Below, in pieces: positions 17,248 through 26,300 of a DNA stretch of 64,000 nucleotides. A model generated the notes under the pieces. It saw only the letters and a list, made by a program, of their open reading frames with translations, made no database searches and was not told where the DNA came from. Within the stretch, counting starts at the first letter, position 1. Each line of letters begins with the position of its first letter. Made by a program: the position numbers and the translations under genes. The DNA is taken from positions 62,001 through 126,000 of the forward strand of contig WALW01000019.1 in assembly GCA_015522635.1 (NCBI GenBank), in the 5' to 3' direction. This stretch comes from Candidatus Tiamatella incendiivivens. GTDB lineage: Archaea > Thermoproteota > Thermoprotei_A > Sulfolobales > Acidilobaceae.

Positions 17248-18042
17248 TTGGTTAGAGTCAAAATAGGTGTTCTACAATTTCCTAGGGATGATGAAGTTCT
17301 AGAGAAAAATGTTGAGAAAGCTAGAGAACTAATTCAATCGTCAACTGCTGATCTAATATTCATGTCTGAGAACTGGTTATCGAAAAAACCTGTTGACATT
17401 GTTGAGTACATGAATATCGTTGAGAACCTCTCTATGACAAGGGAGGACGCGTATGTTTTCTCAGGATGCCAATACGTAAAGCTTGGTAATACTATTAGAA
17501 GCGTCGGATTAGCAGCAATAACCGGTGAGAGTAGGATTTCATGCGAAAAAATATATCCATCTAATGCTGTAGGGGAAAGAGGTAAGATTTCTCCGGGAGT
17601 TTACATAGATCCTGTTCCTACTAAAGCGGGGCTTGTTGGTTGTGTAGCATGTGTAGATATAATGTACCCTGAAATTGCCAGGCTCCACGCACTGAGTGGA
17701 GCGGTATTGATATATAATCCTGCCAGCATGCCGTATGATAGGCTAAATCTGTGGCACAGTATAGGTGTAGCTAGGGCCGCTGAGAACCAAGTCTTTTATG
17801 TAGGGGTAAACACTTTGGGCACTACTTACGTTGACGGGCGGCCTACGGTAGGCGGTAGCTTCGTAGTTGATCCCACAGGGAACATAGTCTTCAGTGTTAC
17901 AGAAGAAGAGGGATTGTTCGAGGTCGATTTAGATCTATCAATGATAGATGAGATTAGGGAAAGAAGACGCTATATTGACGATGTGAAGGAGACTGTTTCA
18001 TCTTTCTATGATAGATTTAGGTTTATGATGACTCATAGATGA
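17248..18042 (+). CDS. Carbon-nitrogen hydrolase (nitrilase superfamily)
   Basis: A single-domain CN-hydrolase of about 264 residues. The catalytic triad is visible: Glu in DLIFMSENWLS, Lys in the GERGKISPG segment, and Cys in VGCVACVDIMYPEIAR. It cleaves an amide or nitrile C-N bond; the exact substrate (omega-amide, carbamoyl, or other) cannot be inferred. The frame is open from ATG 17233, but GGAGGG at 17236-17241 points to TTG 17248 as start (VRVKIGVLQFPRDD is the usual beginning). The C-terminal strand GLFEVDLDLSMIDEIRERR is normal. Confidence 0.85.
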   Translation: MVRVKIGVLQFPRDDEVLEKNVEKARELIQSSTADLIFMSENWLSKKPVDIVEYMNIVENLSMTREDAYVFSGCQYVKLGNTIRSVGLAAITGESRISCEKIYPSNAVGERGKISPGVYIDPVPTKAGLVGCVACVDIMYPEIARLHALSGAVLIYNPASMPYDRLNLWHSIGVARAAENQVFYVGVNTLGTTYVDGRPTVGGSFVVDPTGNIVFSVTEEEGLFEVDLDLSMIDEIRERRRYIDDVKETVSSFYDRFRFMMTHR

Positions 18043-18142
18043 AGGAGACTTCATTATAATATAATGTGTTGAGAAGAGAGTTTTTCAGAAAAACTGTTGC
18101 TGTTATTCAGTTCCTTCCATTAGAATGTTTTTTAGAACCTGT

Positions 18143-18436
18143 TTAGACCTTGGCAAGTACTATCTCTACTGTTGAGACCCTGCTGGTTCTTCCGTCGGGA
18201 TTGGTTACTTGCTGGCTGCCGATGGTGACTGATTTAACGTCAAGGTTCTTGAGGAACCTGTTCCTTACTATCTCTGCTGTATCGACTGCCTTGCATATGC
18301 TCCTGCCGCGTGCCTTGATTATTACTTCATTGGCATCTGTGTTGCTGAGCAGGGTTAGTGTCGCTAATACATAGTTCATTACAGGTTTCTTACCTATTAG
18401 AATTACGTTTGCAGGTGTGGGTGTTTCTTCTTCCAT
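18143..18436 (-). CDS. alba: DNA/RNA-binding protein Alba
   Basis: A 97-residue Alba-family chromatin protein. Seen: [20 protein letters not shown] with the conserved Lys pair (the acetylatable lysine lies in GKKP), then [28 protein letters not shown] and the beta hairpin [25 protein letters not shown]. Alba dimers coat DNA and RNA in thermophilic archaea. Start ATG follows AAGGTGAGAAAAC. An acidic N-terminal [10 protein letters not shown] extension is short and typical. Convergent with the nitrilase gene; 100 bases of AT-rich DNA lie between. Confidence 0.96.
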   Translation of the reverse strand: MEEETPTPANVILIGKKPVMNYVLATLTLLSNTDANEVIIKARGRSICKAVDTAEIVRNRFLKNLDVKSVTIGSQQVTNPDGRTSRVSTVEIVLAKV

Positions 18437-18539
18437 GTTTTCTCACCTTTTCCCTTTATATATGTATTTATGCCTCTACGGCATGTTGTTTAGTTGCTAT
18501 TTGTTTGTAGTCGTCCTTATATTCTATAAAAACCTTTCT

Positions 18540-19478
18540 TCATCTATTACGCTCTTCTGCTAGGATGCGTCTTATTCTACAGAAACTACATACCTTCCCT
18601 GAAGTAGGCATACCGCATATTTTGCACTCGTTAAGCTTTTTAGGCTTCGCTTTTATTGAAGGTATAAGTTTACTCCAAAGATTTGTAATGTACATTGATT
18701 TGAAGCCGGGTATAATACTTTCTATTTCCTCTATTTTACCAGCTAACATAGCTGCCAGTTTTTTCTCTGGAGGCTTATATGGACAGGGCTTTTTTACTAT
18801 AGGTAATCTGTTGGCTACAATGTAATTACTGGCTTCCTTATTAGAGATCAAGCATAACGGCCGTATTTTCATCACGAGTTTAGGGTGAGTAGACTCTTCT
18901 CCTGGAAGTTGTTTAGCTAGTTCTAAAATTTGACCAGTAACTATATTTGTTGTTGCAAACCGTAAGATATCATCTAGATTATGTCCTGTTGCTATAGCAT
19001 TGAATCCGTTCTCTAGTGCATACTTGTTCAGGATATATCTTTTAACTGTACCACACACGCTGCACGGTGGTCTATTAATCTTCTTGCTGAAGTAGTAGTC
19101 TGCTGCTTTCTTTATTGAAAAGCCATACTCCCTTCTTAGATCCACATATGTAACATTTATGCCTATGAGATAGCTTAGCTTATATACTATCTCCCTTGAT
19201 TCTTTACTGTATTCAGGAATACCTAGGTCGATGTGTATGCCCTCCATCTCTATTTTGTCTCCATACAACTTGTGCAATACATAGGAAAGTGTAGTACTGT
19301 CTTTTCCACCAGATAATCCTATTAGAAGTCTCTTAACTCCCCCGAGTAGGGCATAGCGTTTAACGCATCTGTCTACTTTCGATTCTATAAACCTTGAATA
19401 ATGCTCCTTACACAAATACCCCTTATACTCATCAACGTAAACGTATCCTGGTTTACCGCAGATCCTACATCTAGCCAT
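18540..19478 (-). CDS. tRNA 2-thiolation enzyme, TtuA/Ncs6 family
   Basis: A 312-residue adenylating sulfur transferase. It carries an N-terminal zinc knuckle (CRICGKPG then LCKEH), the PP-loop LLIGLSGGKDSTTLSY, the central cysteine motif RPPCSVCGTVKRY with ATGHNLDD, a third Cys in KKPCPYKPPEKK, and a C-terminal zinc finger CKICGMPTSGKVCSFC. This layout is the TtuA/Ctu1 group, which thiolates U54 or wobble U34 of tRNA using an Fe-S cluster held by three cysteines. Thiolation at 54 stabilises tRNA at high temperature. Which position is modified cannot be told from sequence alone. Confidence 0.9.
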   Translation of the reverse strand: MARCRICGKPGYVYVDEYKGYLCKEHYSRFIESKVDRCVKRYALLGGVKRLLIGLSGGKDSTTLSYVLHKLYGDKIEMEGIHIDLGIPEYSKESREIVYKLSYLIGINVTYVDLRREYGFSIKKAADYYFSKKINRPPCSVCGTVKRYILNKYALENGFNAIATGHNLDDILRFATTNIVTGQILELAKQLPGEESTHPKLVMKIRPLCLISNKEASNYIVANRLPIVKKPCPYKPPEKKLAAMLAGKIEEIESIIPGFKSMYITNLWSKLIPSIKAKPKKLNECKICGMPTSGKVCSFCRIRRILAEERNR

Positions 19479-19497
19479 ATGATGACACCTGAATACT

Positions 19498-19809
19498 CTA
19501 GTGCTCGTTAATTCTCAGTACTTCCATTGAGGATACATCCATTAGAACTGAAACCCCTATATTACCTCTTCTGGATACCCATAATACCTTGATCTTATCC
19601 TTCACAGGGCTTTCAACAACTACTGCACTAGCTTTAGGTTCTTCCTCAAGGAATCTACGTACTTCTTCGAGGTTCAAAGTTTTCTCAATATGCTCTCTGT
19701 ATTTATTAATCAATCTCTTCGTGGCTAATACAGATCTAGCCATTACAATTACTATTATTATTGTCAGTATCACTGCAAGCCAAAAGGCTAGGCCTATCTC
19801 TATTATCAT
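19498..19809 (-). CDS. Membrane-anchored small hypothetical protein
   Basis: A 103-residue protein with a single N-terminal membrane helix (IGLAFWLAVILTIIIVIVMA), a following basic amphipathic stretch (TKRLINKYREHIEKTLNLEEVRRFLEEEP) and a small beta domain (SAVVVESPVKDKIKVLWVSRRGNIGVSVLMDV). Positive-inside charges put the C-terminal domain in the cytoplasm. No family recognised. It lies 19 bases upstream of the tRNA-thiolation gene on the same strand and may be co-transcribed. Confidence 0.6.
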   Translation of the reverse strand: MIIEIGLAFWLAVILTIIIVIVMARSVLATKRLINKYREHIEKTLNLEEVRRFLEEEPKASAVVVESPVKDKIKVLWVSRRGNIGVSVLMDVSSMEVLRINEH

Positions 19810-19890
19810 TATCCATCATCCTAACCTTTCTGTCTGTATGCAAGTGTATTTATCTGGTTTCCTATGTAAAAGATGATAGGTGCAATATGT

Positions 19891-20244
19891 ATGTGTGATT
19901 GCAAGGGCCTTGAAGGCTGGAGCCTAGTAAAGTGTTTAGCCCCTCCTAGAGGGGAGTATGAGGTTATTGTTAAGCTTAAAATTGGGAGTGTATTAGCGGT
20001 AAATAACGAAGGATTCTTTCTGCGAGTAAAGAGGCCCGAGGGCGGCCTCCCGTTTATATCAACGGATGACACTCCGGTTAATCCGAAGGAACTTGATGCA
20101 AAAGGACTTGTATCATGGGATGAAGTGCTATGTGATACAGTGAATATGCTCCTTAAAGCATCTACCTATGGATCGAGTTATGCTAAGAAGAAAATAGAGG
20201 ATTGCAAATACATTGTTAAAATAATACTGGAGAACTGTGTTTAG
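19891..20244 (+). CDS. Hypothetical protein
   Basis: About 117 residues, cysteine-containing (MCDCKG start; VLCDTV; IEDCKYIV; LENCV at the very end). The first half is beta-rich (GEYEVIVKLKIGSVLAVNNEGFFLRVKRPEGGLPF), the second helical. The frame begins at ATG 19873, but GGTG at 19879-19882 fits ATG 19891 better. Its TAG stop interlocks by four bases with the tmcA stop (TTAG, 20241-20244). Family not recognised; four cysteines could form a metal site or disulfides. Confidence 0.55.
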   Translation: MCDCKGLEGWSLVKCLAPPRGEYEVIVKLKIGSVLAVNNEGFFLRVKRPEGGLPFISTDDTPVNPKELDAKGLVSWDEVLCDTVNMLLKASTYGSSYAKKKIEDCKYIVKIILENCV

Positions 20245-22742
20245 AACTTCAAGCCCAGATCATCTGCCTTTACACCTACCTCATAGTTGATGTTTAATTT
20301 GTACCAATCTTCGCCTAACTTTCTCACAGCATCCTTAAGTTCTAGTGTTACTTTGTGCCTGAACACCTTGAGCTCAGATGACACATCCTCCCATTTTCTG
20401 CCTTGGAGAACTTTTCCAATGAGAATCTTCTCTTTTAACTCATCTAAAACCGGCTGAGGATTTGGTGTTGTATAGAAATAATGCTTGGTTAGTTCTAGTA
20501 CTATATCTGTAGCCGCCTCATAAGTCATAGGTCCGTAACTATATACCCATAGTCTGTCAAGGTTCACGGGGGATAATGTAGGTGGGTGTTTATTGGTTTC
20601 AATCTGGGGGTTCATATAGAGCATCTGGTGTGCTATATCTATCTCAAGGTCCTTATATGTGTCATAAAGACTGTTTAACAGTTTAGACTTGTATAGTGCG
20701 GTACTATAAGTAACTAATTCGGATGATATCTTGGTTATAGGCTTCAAAACCAGTATAGTGTACTCGCCGCTAACCGGGTTTCTATCAGGACTTATGTGTA
20801 GAACGTAAAAGCCGTTTTTAATCCAAAACCTTAGTAATTTTTCGTTGACACCGAACCCTGAGCCAAGCCAATCCAAACCTGTATCTACGGATTCCATATA
20901 TATTTTTGACAACATGAAACTTCCTATACCTCTATCTTGAACTTCCGGGTGAGTTGCTATTCTAACTATTCTTAGACCCTTCATAAATCCATATTCTTTA
21001 ACTCTATGATGCTTTAGCATTCTATCTGGAATTATATTTCCAGGGATCTTATCGCCCCTGAGAAGACTGTTTATTACCTCATCGTCTAAATCCCCCTCAT
21101 ACGCAGCTTGAATAGCTCCTACTATTTTCCCTCCTCTTACTGTTTTGGTTATCCTAATAATGTGGTGCGGTGCATCGGCTAATATGGCGAGATCGTCTGG
21201 CTCGTTCCTATAATGTGCAAGTACATATATCGAGAAGAGCCTTCTAAGCGTTTCCTCACCCTCTAGAGAGAATAGCCAGTATGGGTCGATTTTTTCATAT
21301 AACAGTCTCCCTAAAGTTATATCTTCCTGGTCGATATCATCCAGCATGTCAACTTCAGCGTCCAATATTAACGCGTCAAAAAGCCATTTCTCGACAGGGT
21401 CCTCTTTACCATACCTGATAGGCTCATTCATATCGACGTGTTTGACTACTGTAGACGGATCTTCTTTAATTGTTTTAAGGAACCTTATTGAGAACCCCCT
21501 GCCAGCACCTTCATATCCATGTATAGTAGAGGCAAAAACTATACGTCGATGACGTCTCCAGATCTTATGGAGCAGTGGAACGTGTATACCAGAAGCCTCA
21601 TCAACCGCTACTATGTCGCCTGATAGCTTGGGTATCATTAAAGGCTCCCAATATTCTAGGCTAAACCCGTCTCCCTGAATTTCAATTATTTTTCCATTCT
21701 TCTCTTTCGGCTTGGGATTTAATCCGAGTAATTCTGAACCTTTTATCGCTAATTGAAACAGGCTTTGGATGCTATCCAGGCTTGGTGCTGTGACTAGTAC
21801 TCTAACCCTGTGTTTATGCTTTCTGAGAGTATATGCAAACCCTATTAATCCCAAGCCTACGGCACAGCTTTTTCCCCTCCCTCTATCTGCTGTAACTACT
21901 AGAATCTTCTTTCTACTTTTATGGGGTTTTTCATAGAACCATTCCATTGTTTTTATAACATCAATTTGATCCTGAGTTAGAGATAACTTGTATATTCCCT
22001 TTGGATACATGGTCTCTTCTGGTATCCTTATAACTCTCTTGGTTATGCATGCCGTTAGTTCCGGTTTTCCGGAGAGTAGCCTTCCCTTATCTACGTTATA
22101 TACGAATAAACCTGTATTATGCTCACGTAGTTTCCTCTTGAACCAGGAAATGAAAATATGCCGTGTATTACTGTACCCCGGTGCAAGGAGATTCTGCTTG
22201 AAAATAGTTAAGAAAGTATCCCATTCCTCCCATGGAGGGGTCTGAAGTATTATCATCCCTCCACCTTGGACTATACCTATTAGCCTTCCAACATCATTCG
22301 GCTTCAAATCATTTGAAAGGTCAAGGACTAGAGCTTGAAAAGTTGTTCCAAGATATTTCTCTGAGACCTCATATACCGCTGTTGTTTGCCTGATTATCTT
22401 AGAGCGGTTCTTGATTGTTTTTCTAACAATCTCCTTCCTAAGAAGCGCGTCCTTATACTCGTCATGGAAGACATATAACAGGTTTATTTCCTCTTTGAGC
22501 TTCTTCCTAGCAACCTTTTCATAGTATAGCAAGAGCCTCGCTGTTAACGATCCTATTGCTGATGGATTCCTACCTGAAAAAACAACTAGGACACGGTGAT
22601 TGTTATCTATCGCAATGGACAATGCTTTCCCTATCTTTGTTTGTACTCTCGGGAACCCGCTAGGTATATGGCCAGCTAGGTTGCCAGAGATTTCAATAGC
22701 CTTCTCTTCGATTTCTCTTCTTACCAAACTGATTCCTCCCAT
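20241..22742 (-). CDS. tmcA: tRNA(Met) cytidine acetyltransferase TmcA
   Basis: An 833-residue archaeal TmcA/Kre33/NAT10 homologue that makes N4-acetylcytidine in tRNA and rRNA using acetyl-CoA and ATP. Domain order is complete: N-terminal DUF1726-like region, RNA-helicase ATPase with Walker A LVVTADRGRGKSCAVG (about residues 280-295) and Walker B DIVAVDEASGIHV, the GNAT domain with acetyl-CoA loop HPEVQDRGIGSFML (about 600), and the C-terminal tRNA-binding region. In hyperthermophiles ac4C rises with temperature. Divergent from the PadR gene at 22917 with a 174-bp promoter gap between. Confidence 0.95.
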   Translation of the reverse strand: MGGISLVRREIEEKAIEISGNLAGHIPSGFPRVQTKIGKALSIAIDNNHRVLVVFSGRNPSAIGSLTARLLLYYEKVARKKLKEEINLLYVFHDEYKDALLRKEIVRKTIKNRSKIIRQTTAVYEVSEKYLGTTFQALVLDLSNDLKPNDVGRLIGIVQGGGMIILQTPPWEEWDTFLTIFKQNLLAPGYSNTRHIFISWFKRKLREHNTGLFVYNVDKGRLLSGKPELTACITKRVIRIPEETMYPKGIYKLSLTQDQIDVIKTMEWFYEKPHKSRKKILVVTADRGRGKSCAVGLGLIGFAYTLRKHKHRVRVLVTAPSLDSIQSLFQLAIKGSELLGLNPKPKEKNGKIIEIQGDGFSLEYWEPLMIPKLSGDIVAVDEASGIHVPLLHKIWRRHRRIVFASTIHGYEGAGRGFSIRFLKTIKEDPSTVVKHVDMNEPIRYGKEDPVEKWLFDALILDAEVDMLDDIDQEDITLGRLLYEKIDPYWLFSLEGEETLRRLFSIYVLAHYRNEPDDLAILADAPHHIIRITKTVRGGKIVGAIQAAYEGDLDDEVINSLLRGDKIPGNIIPDRMLKHHRVKEYGFMKGLRIVRIATHPEVQDRGIGSFMLSKIYMESVDTGLDWLGSGFGVNEKLLRFWIKNGFYVLHISPDRNPVSGEYTILVLKPITKISSELVTYSTALYKSKLLNSLYDTYKDLEIDIAHQMLYMNPQIETNKHPPTLSPVNLDRLWVYSYGPMTYEAATDIVLELTKHYFYTTPNPQPVLDELKEKILIGKVLQGRKWEDVSSELKVFRHKVTLELKDAVRKLGEDWYKLNINYEVGVKADDLGLKF

Positions 22743-22888
22743 AAGGATAATACTAGGTAGGATAAAGGCTTAAAACGTGAAGCAAAAAACTCGATCGAAT
22801 GCTAATAGGAAATAGTTAAAGTTAGATATATTAACCTTAAAAATATTGGCAAAAATAATATAAAACTCGCTTTATACAACGTAAATAC

Positions 22889-22902
22889 AGGTCAGGTGAC
22901 CT
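22889..22902. promoter_or_regulatory. Palindromic operator candidate at the padR promoter
   Basis: AGGTCA-GG-TGACCT is a perfect 6+2+6 inverted repeat. A TATA box TTTATAC lies at 22871-22877, so the palindrome sits about 20-30 bases downstream, at the expected transcription start, just before TTG 22917 of the PadR gene. A repressor bound here would block RNA polymerase; autoregulation by the adjacent PadR protein is a reasonable inference. Confidence 0.45.
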
Positions 22903-22916
22903 AACCGGTGATATAA

Positions 22917-23360
22917 TTGCCTAGAGCACCTTATAGAGATAGCTTGAAAATGCTAGTTCTCCGGCTCCTAGCGGAAGAGCCTATGCACGGCTACAAAATT
23001 TTGAAAAGAGTAAGTGCCCTGACAGGAGACAAATGGAAACCTGCTCCAGGTACGCTCTATCCACTACTTGACCATATGGAAAAAGAAGGACTGATTGAGA
23101 CATACACCATAGAGAGGGGGAGAGTTAAGAGTGGTGAGAGAATTCTCTATAGACTAACTCATAAAGGCTGGGATGAGTTTATAAATAAATTGAGGATGAA
23201 AACTGACGCGTTAATCAATATGTACTCATTCATTCTATGTGGAGGATTAAAGACTCTATATAATAATGGTTTCAATGGAGAAGCAATCGAAATCTATAAG
23301 ACAGTAAAAGACTCGCTGAGTAAATTAGTAGAATCCTGCAAATACTTAGATGAGTCCTAG
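22917..23360 (+). CDS. PadR-family transcriptional regulator (second copy)
   Basis: A 147-residue PadR protein starting with TTG after GGTGATATAA. The winged helix reads LLAEEPMHGYKILKRVSALTG then APGTLYPLLDHMEKEGLIETY, wing RGRVKSGERILYRLTHKGWDEF; the C-terminal helix (LINMYSFILCGGLK to the end) is the dimer arm. Unlike the first PadR gene it is not next to a transporter: tmcA diverges from it and the large helicase converges on it with interlocked stops (CTAG, 23357-23360). Target unknown; its own promoter holds a palindrome. Confidence 0.9.
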   Translation: MPRAPYRDSLKMLVLRLLAEEPMHGYKILKRVSALTGDKWKPAPGTLYPLLDHMEKEGLIETYTIERGRVKSGERILYRLTHKGWDEFINKLRMKTDALINMYSFILCGGLKTLYNNGFNGEAIEIYKTVKDSLSKLVESCKYLDES

Positions 23361-26300
23361 ACCTTGTAAAGATACGTATACAAGTATGGATATGCTTTGA
23401 CCATATCCTCGATATCAACGTATTTATTGGTTTTTAGTAGACTAACAATATACCCTTTATCCATTAAGTAGAGTAGTCCCCTTCTAGCAAAACCTTTCCT
23501 CAAATTACTATACTTTAGAACTGTGGGTGGCTTTCTTAGCCCACTTTTTAGGAGTATACTTAACACCCTCTTAGCGTCATCCTCCCTTTCTATTACAAGT
23601 ACTACTCGTCTAGTGTTGAATCCCGTGTTATATAGGAGTAATCCTAGTTCATTAGCAACAGGAAGTATGCATTCTTCTTTTCTATTGCAGGTTTTTATGA
23701 AACCATTCCTAAAGTTGAATTCTTCACCTATGCTTGCCGGGGCTTTGCTGAAATACGATTTTATGCCTTCCTTCACGATTCTGTCTACTAACTTACCTTG
23801 TATCTTCGCATCTACTGCTTTTGCTAACAACTCATCAAGGTATTCAATCCTCTCAAAATCTTCTTCCTCTCTTATAAATAGATAGTTCAGGATGGTGTGG
23901 GGCAATACATTAAGGAACTTATATTCGTATTCTGGGTTCAGGCGTATAACAACATAGCTTCGCTTGCCCCTATCTAGTGAGACTTTCTTATATGATTCTT
24001 CGAACGATGCCGTTCTGAATATCACATTACCGCAGCACTCTAAACTTAGGGGAATTACCGCAGTGTCTTCTTTTATTTTACCTAAGTAATATGTAATCTT
24101 GCCCGGACTTAATCCCCGGGGAAGTCTACCTGTCACTAAATAGAGTTTTGGTGCCACTGGATAAAGAGACTCAGCGAAAGGCTCAACCTCCTTGTAGTCC
24201 GCTTTGATGGGGATGAGGTTTGTTGTAAATGACTCGTAGGTCAACATTTCGTGTTCAGCTAGTATATCCAGTATCTTCTGGGCCGCCCTGAGTGGAGCTG
24301 TCCTATCTCTTCTGACCCTTACCGGTGTGACTGGAATAAAAGCTTCTGAAGGCAATATTAGTGTATATGGATCTACCTCTATATTCATTGAATGCTTCTT
24401 AAGCCAGTTATGCATTTCAACTAGTAAATTATATGTTCTTAGAAGACTTGAAGGCTGAATGGTCTCTAATTCCATAAGCCGTTTCCTAAGATTCTTGTCT
24501 CTGTTCGAGTATAGTGATATTATATGTGCTATCTTGCCGTCTCTCCCTGCTCTACCAGCTTCCTGGTAGTAATCTTCAATGCTTTCACTCAGCATATAGT
24601 GAATTACATACCTAATATTCGGTATATCCACGCCCATACCGAATGCCTTTGTGGCGACTACTATTCTTGGCTTACTACCAGTTTCACTGGAATTGTAAAT
24701 TACTCTTTCAATACCTAGTCTCTCCTTGTCAGATAGCGATCCATGGTAACCTATGGAGTATCCATCACCGAATTTCTTATTTACCAGGTCAACAACGAAA
24801 TCAACATTCGCCCATGGAGCTTCTTCACTTTCAACAAACCCGGTAAATACTATTCCCACATAAGGAGCTCTCTTCGAGTTAAGCCGTCGGGAAAGCTCGG
24901 ACAAAGTATACAGGAGCTTCTCCTTACGTTGATTGGTAGAAGTTACTGGTTCAACATCGAACCTTAATTCTTTCCTAATAACAGGTCCTTTCAATATCAA
25001 AGGTCTTGATTGATGCCACCCGAATTCCTCACGTTTTCTGTGGGGATCATTCAAGTCTATGTTAATTACAACAGGATCAACGCGTCCTCCTACTAGTATT
25101 TGAACTACATCCTTGTCTATACCAGGTGGAAGGGTTGCTGTGAAACCCAGTATAGGTATCTTAGGGTTAACCTTGTTTCTTTCTACCAGGATTCTAGCCA
25201 TATGCAGGTAGCTTGGCCTGAATGTTCTACCCCACTTTGAAAGTGTATGGACCTCATCTAGAGCTATGAATAGCGGTCTCCGTGGCGGATTAATTATGTC
25301 CTGTACAATTGGATCTTCGAATCTTTCAGGCGTAATGTATAGAAAATCCAGTAACCCGTTTTCATACAAGCTAAGTATTATTCTCCTTTTCTTAGGAGTG
25401 ATTCCCGCATCTATATATTCAGCAATGAATCCTTTGTTGTTAAGGCTTCTTACCTGATCGTGTATAAGAGTCCGGAGAGGAGAGACTATTATTGCTGGGA
25501 GCCCCATCATCGATTCTCCTAGTACTCTACCCAAAACTTGGTAGATTGCACTCTTACCAGCACCAGTCGGTAAGACTGTTACAAGTACAGAAGGCGACCC
25601 TGTTGTATACATGGATAAGGCATATGCTATTCCTCTTTTCTGATAGCCCCGGATCGATAGCTCTCCTCCGTTCTTCGACCAGTATTCTTGGAATACTTCC
25701 ACACCTCTCTTCAAGAGGTTCATATGCATCTCTTTTATTGTAGAAGAGGATACTACTGCTGGAAGGCCTTTTGATTCAACTACGTGGACATGAACTCTAT
25801 CCTCAAGCAATTCAGGTCTTACTCTAGTTATCAGCGTTATTATACTACCGTGAGAAATCCTTGATACCTTAAGTGCAATATTCCTAATTAGTTCCTTGAA
25901 AGCTTCGGGAAGTTCATATGTGGAATAGTACGATAATGGCAATTGTCTAGCAAGTATTTTCTCGGGATTAACTATGATAACATGCTGTTTTTCTTCCAAC
26001 ACGGAAGGCGATACTAATAATTCACTCCAAGTTACCACAGTTAATTCAGGGTTAACGCTTTCAAGCATTTTCCTAATCGCATTGTTAGGCGCTATTACCA
26101 GAGTATCTCCTTCGATAAGAGATGAAATTGCTGTTGCCAATTCGTGAAAACTTGTTATATAATCGGTTAAGCCGAATACTCTGACTATAGGATTACCCGC
26201 ATATTTCTTGTCATTCTTGAAGAATTCTCTTAATTTACCTGGCATAAGATTTACCGGGGAGACTATCTCAATCCTTGGGAAAATCTGTTCTAACCTTTCA

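Noticed and set aside
18025-18120. Possible C/D sRNA starting with ATGATGA at the end of the nitrilase gene
   Set aside because: No CTGA box at suitable spacing and no terminal stem.
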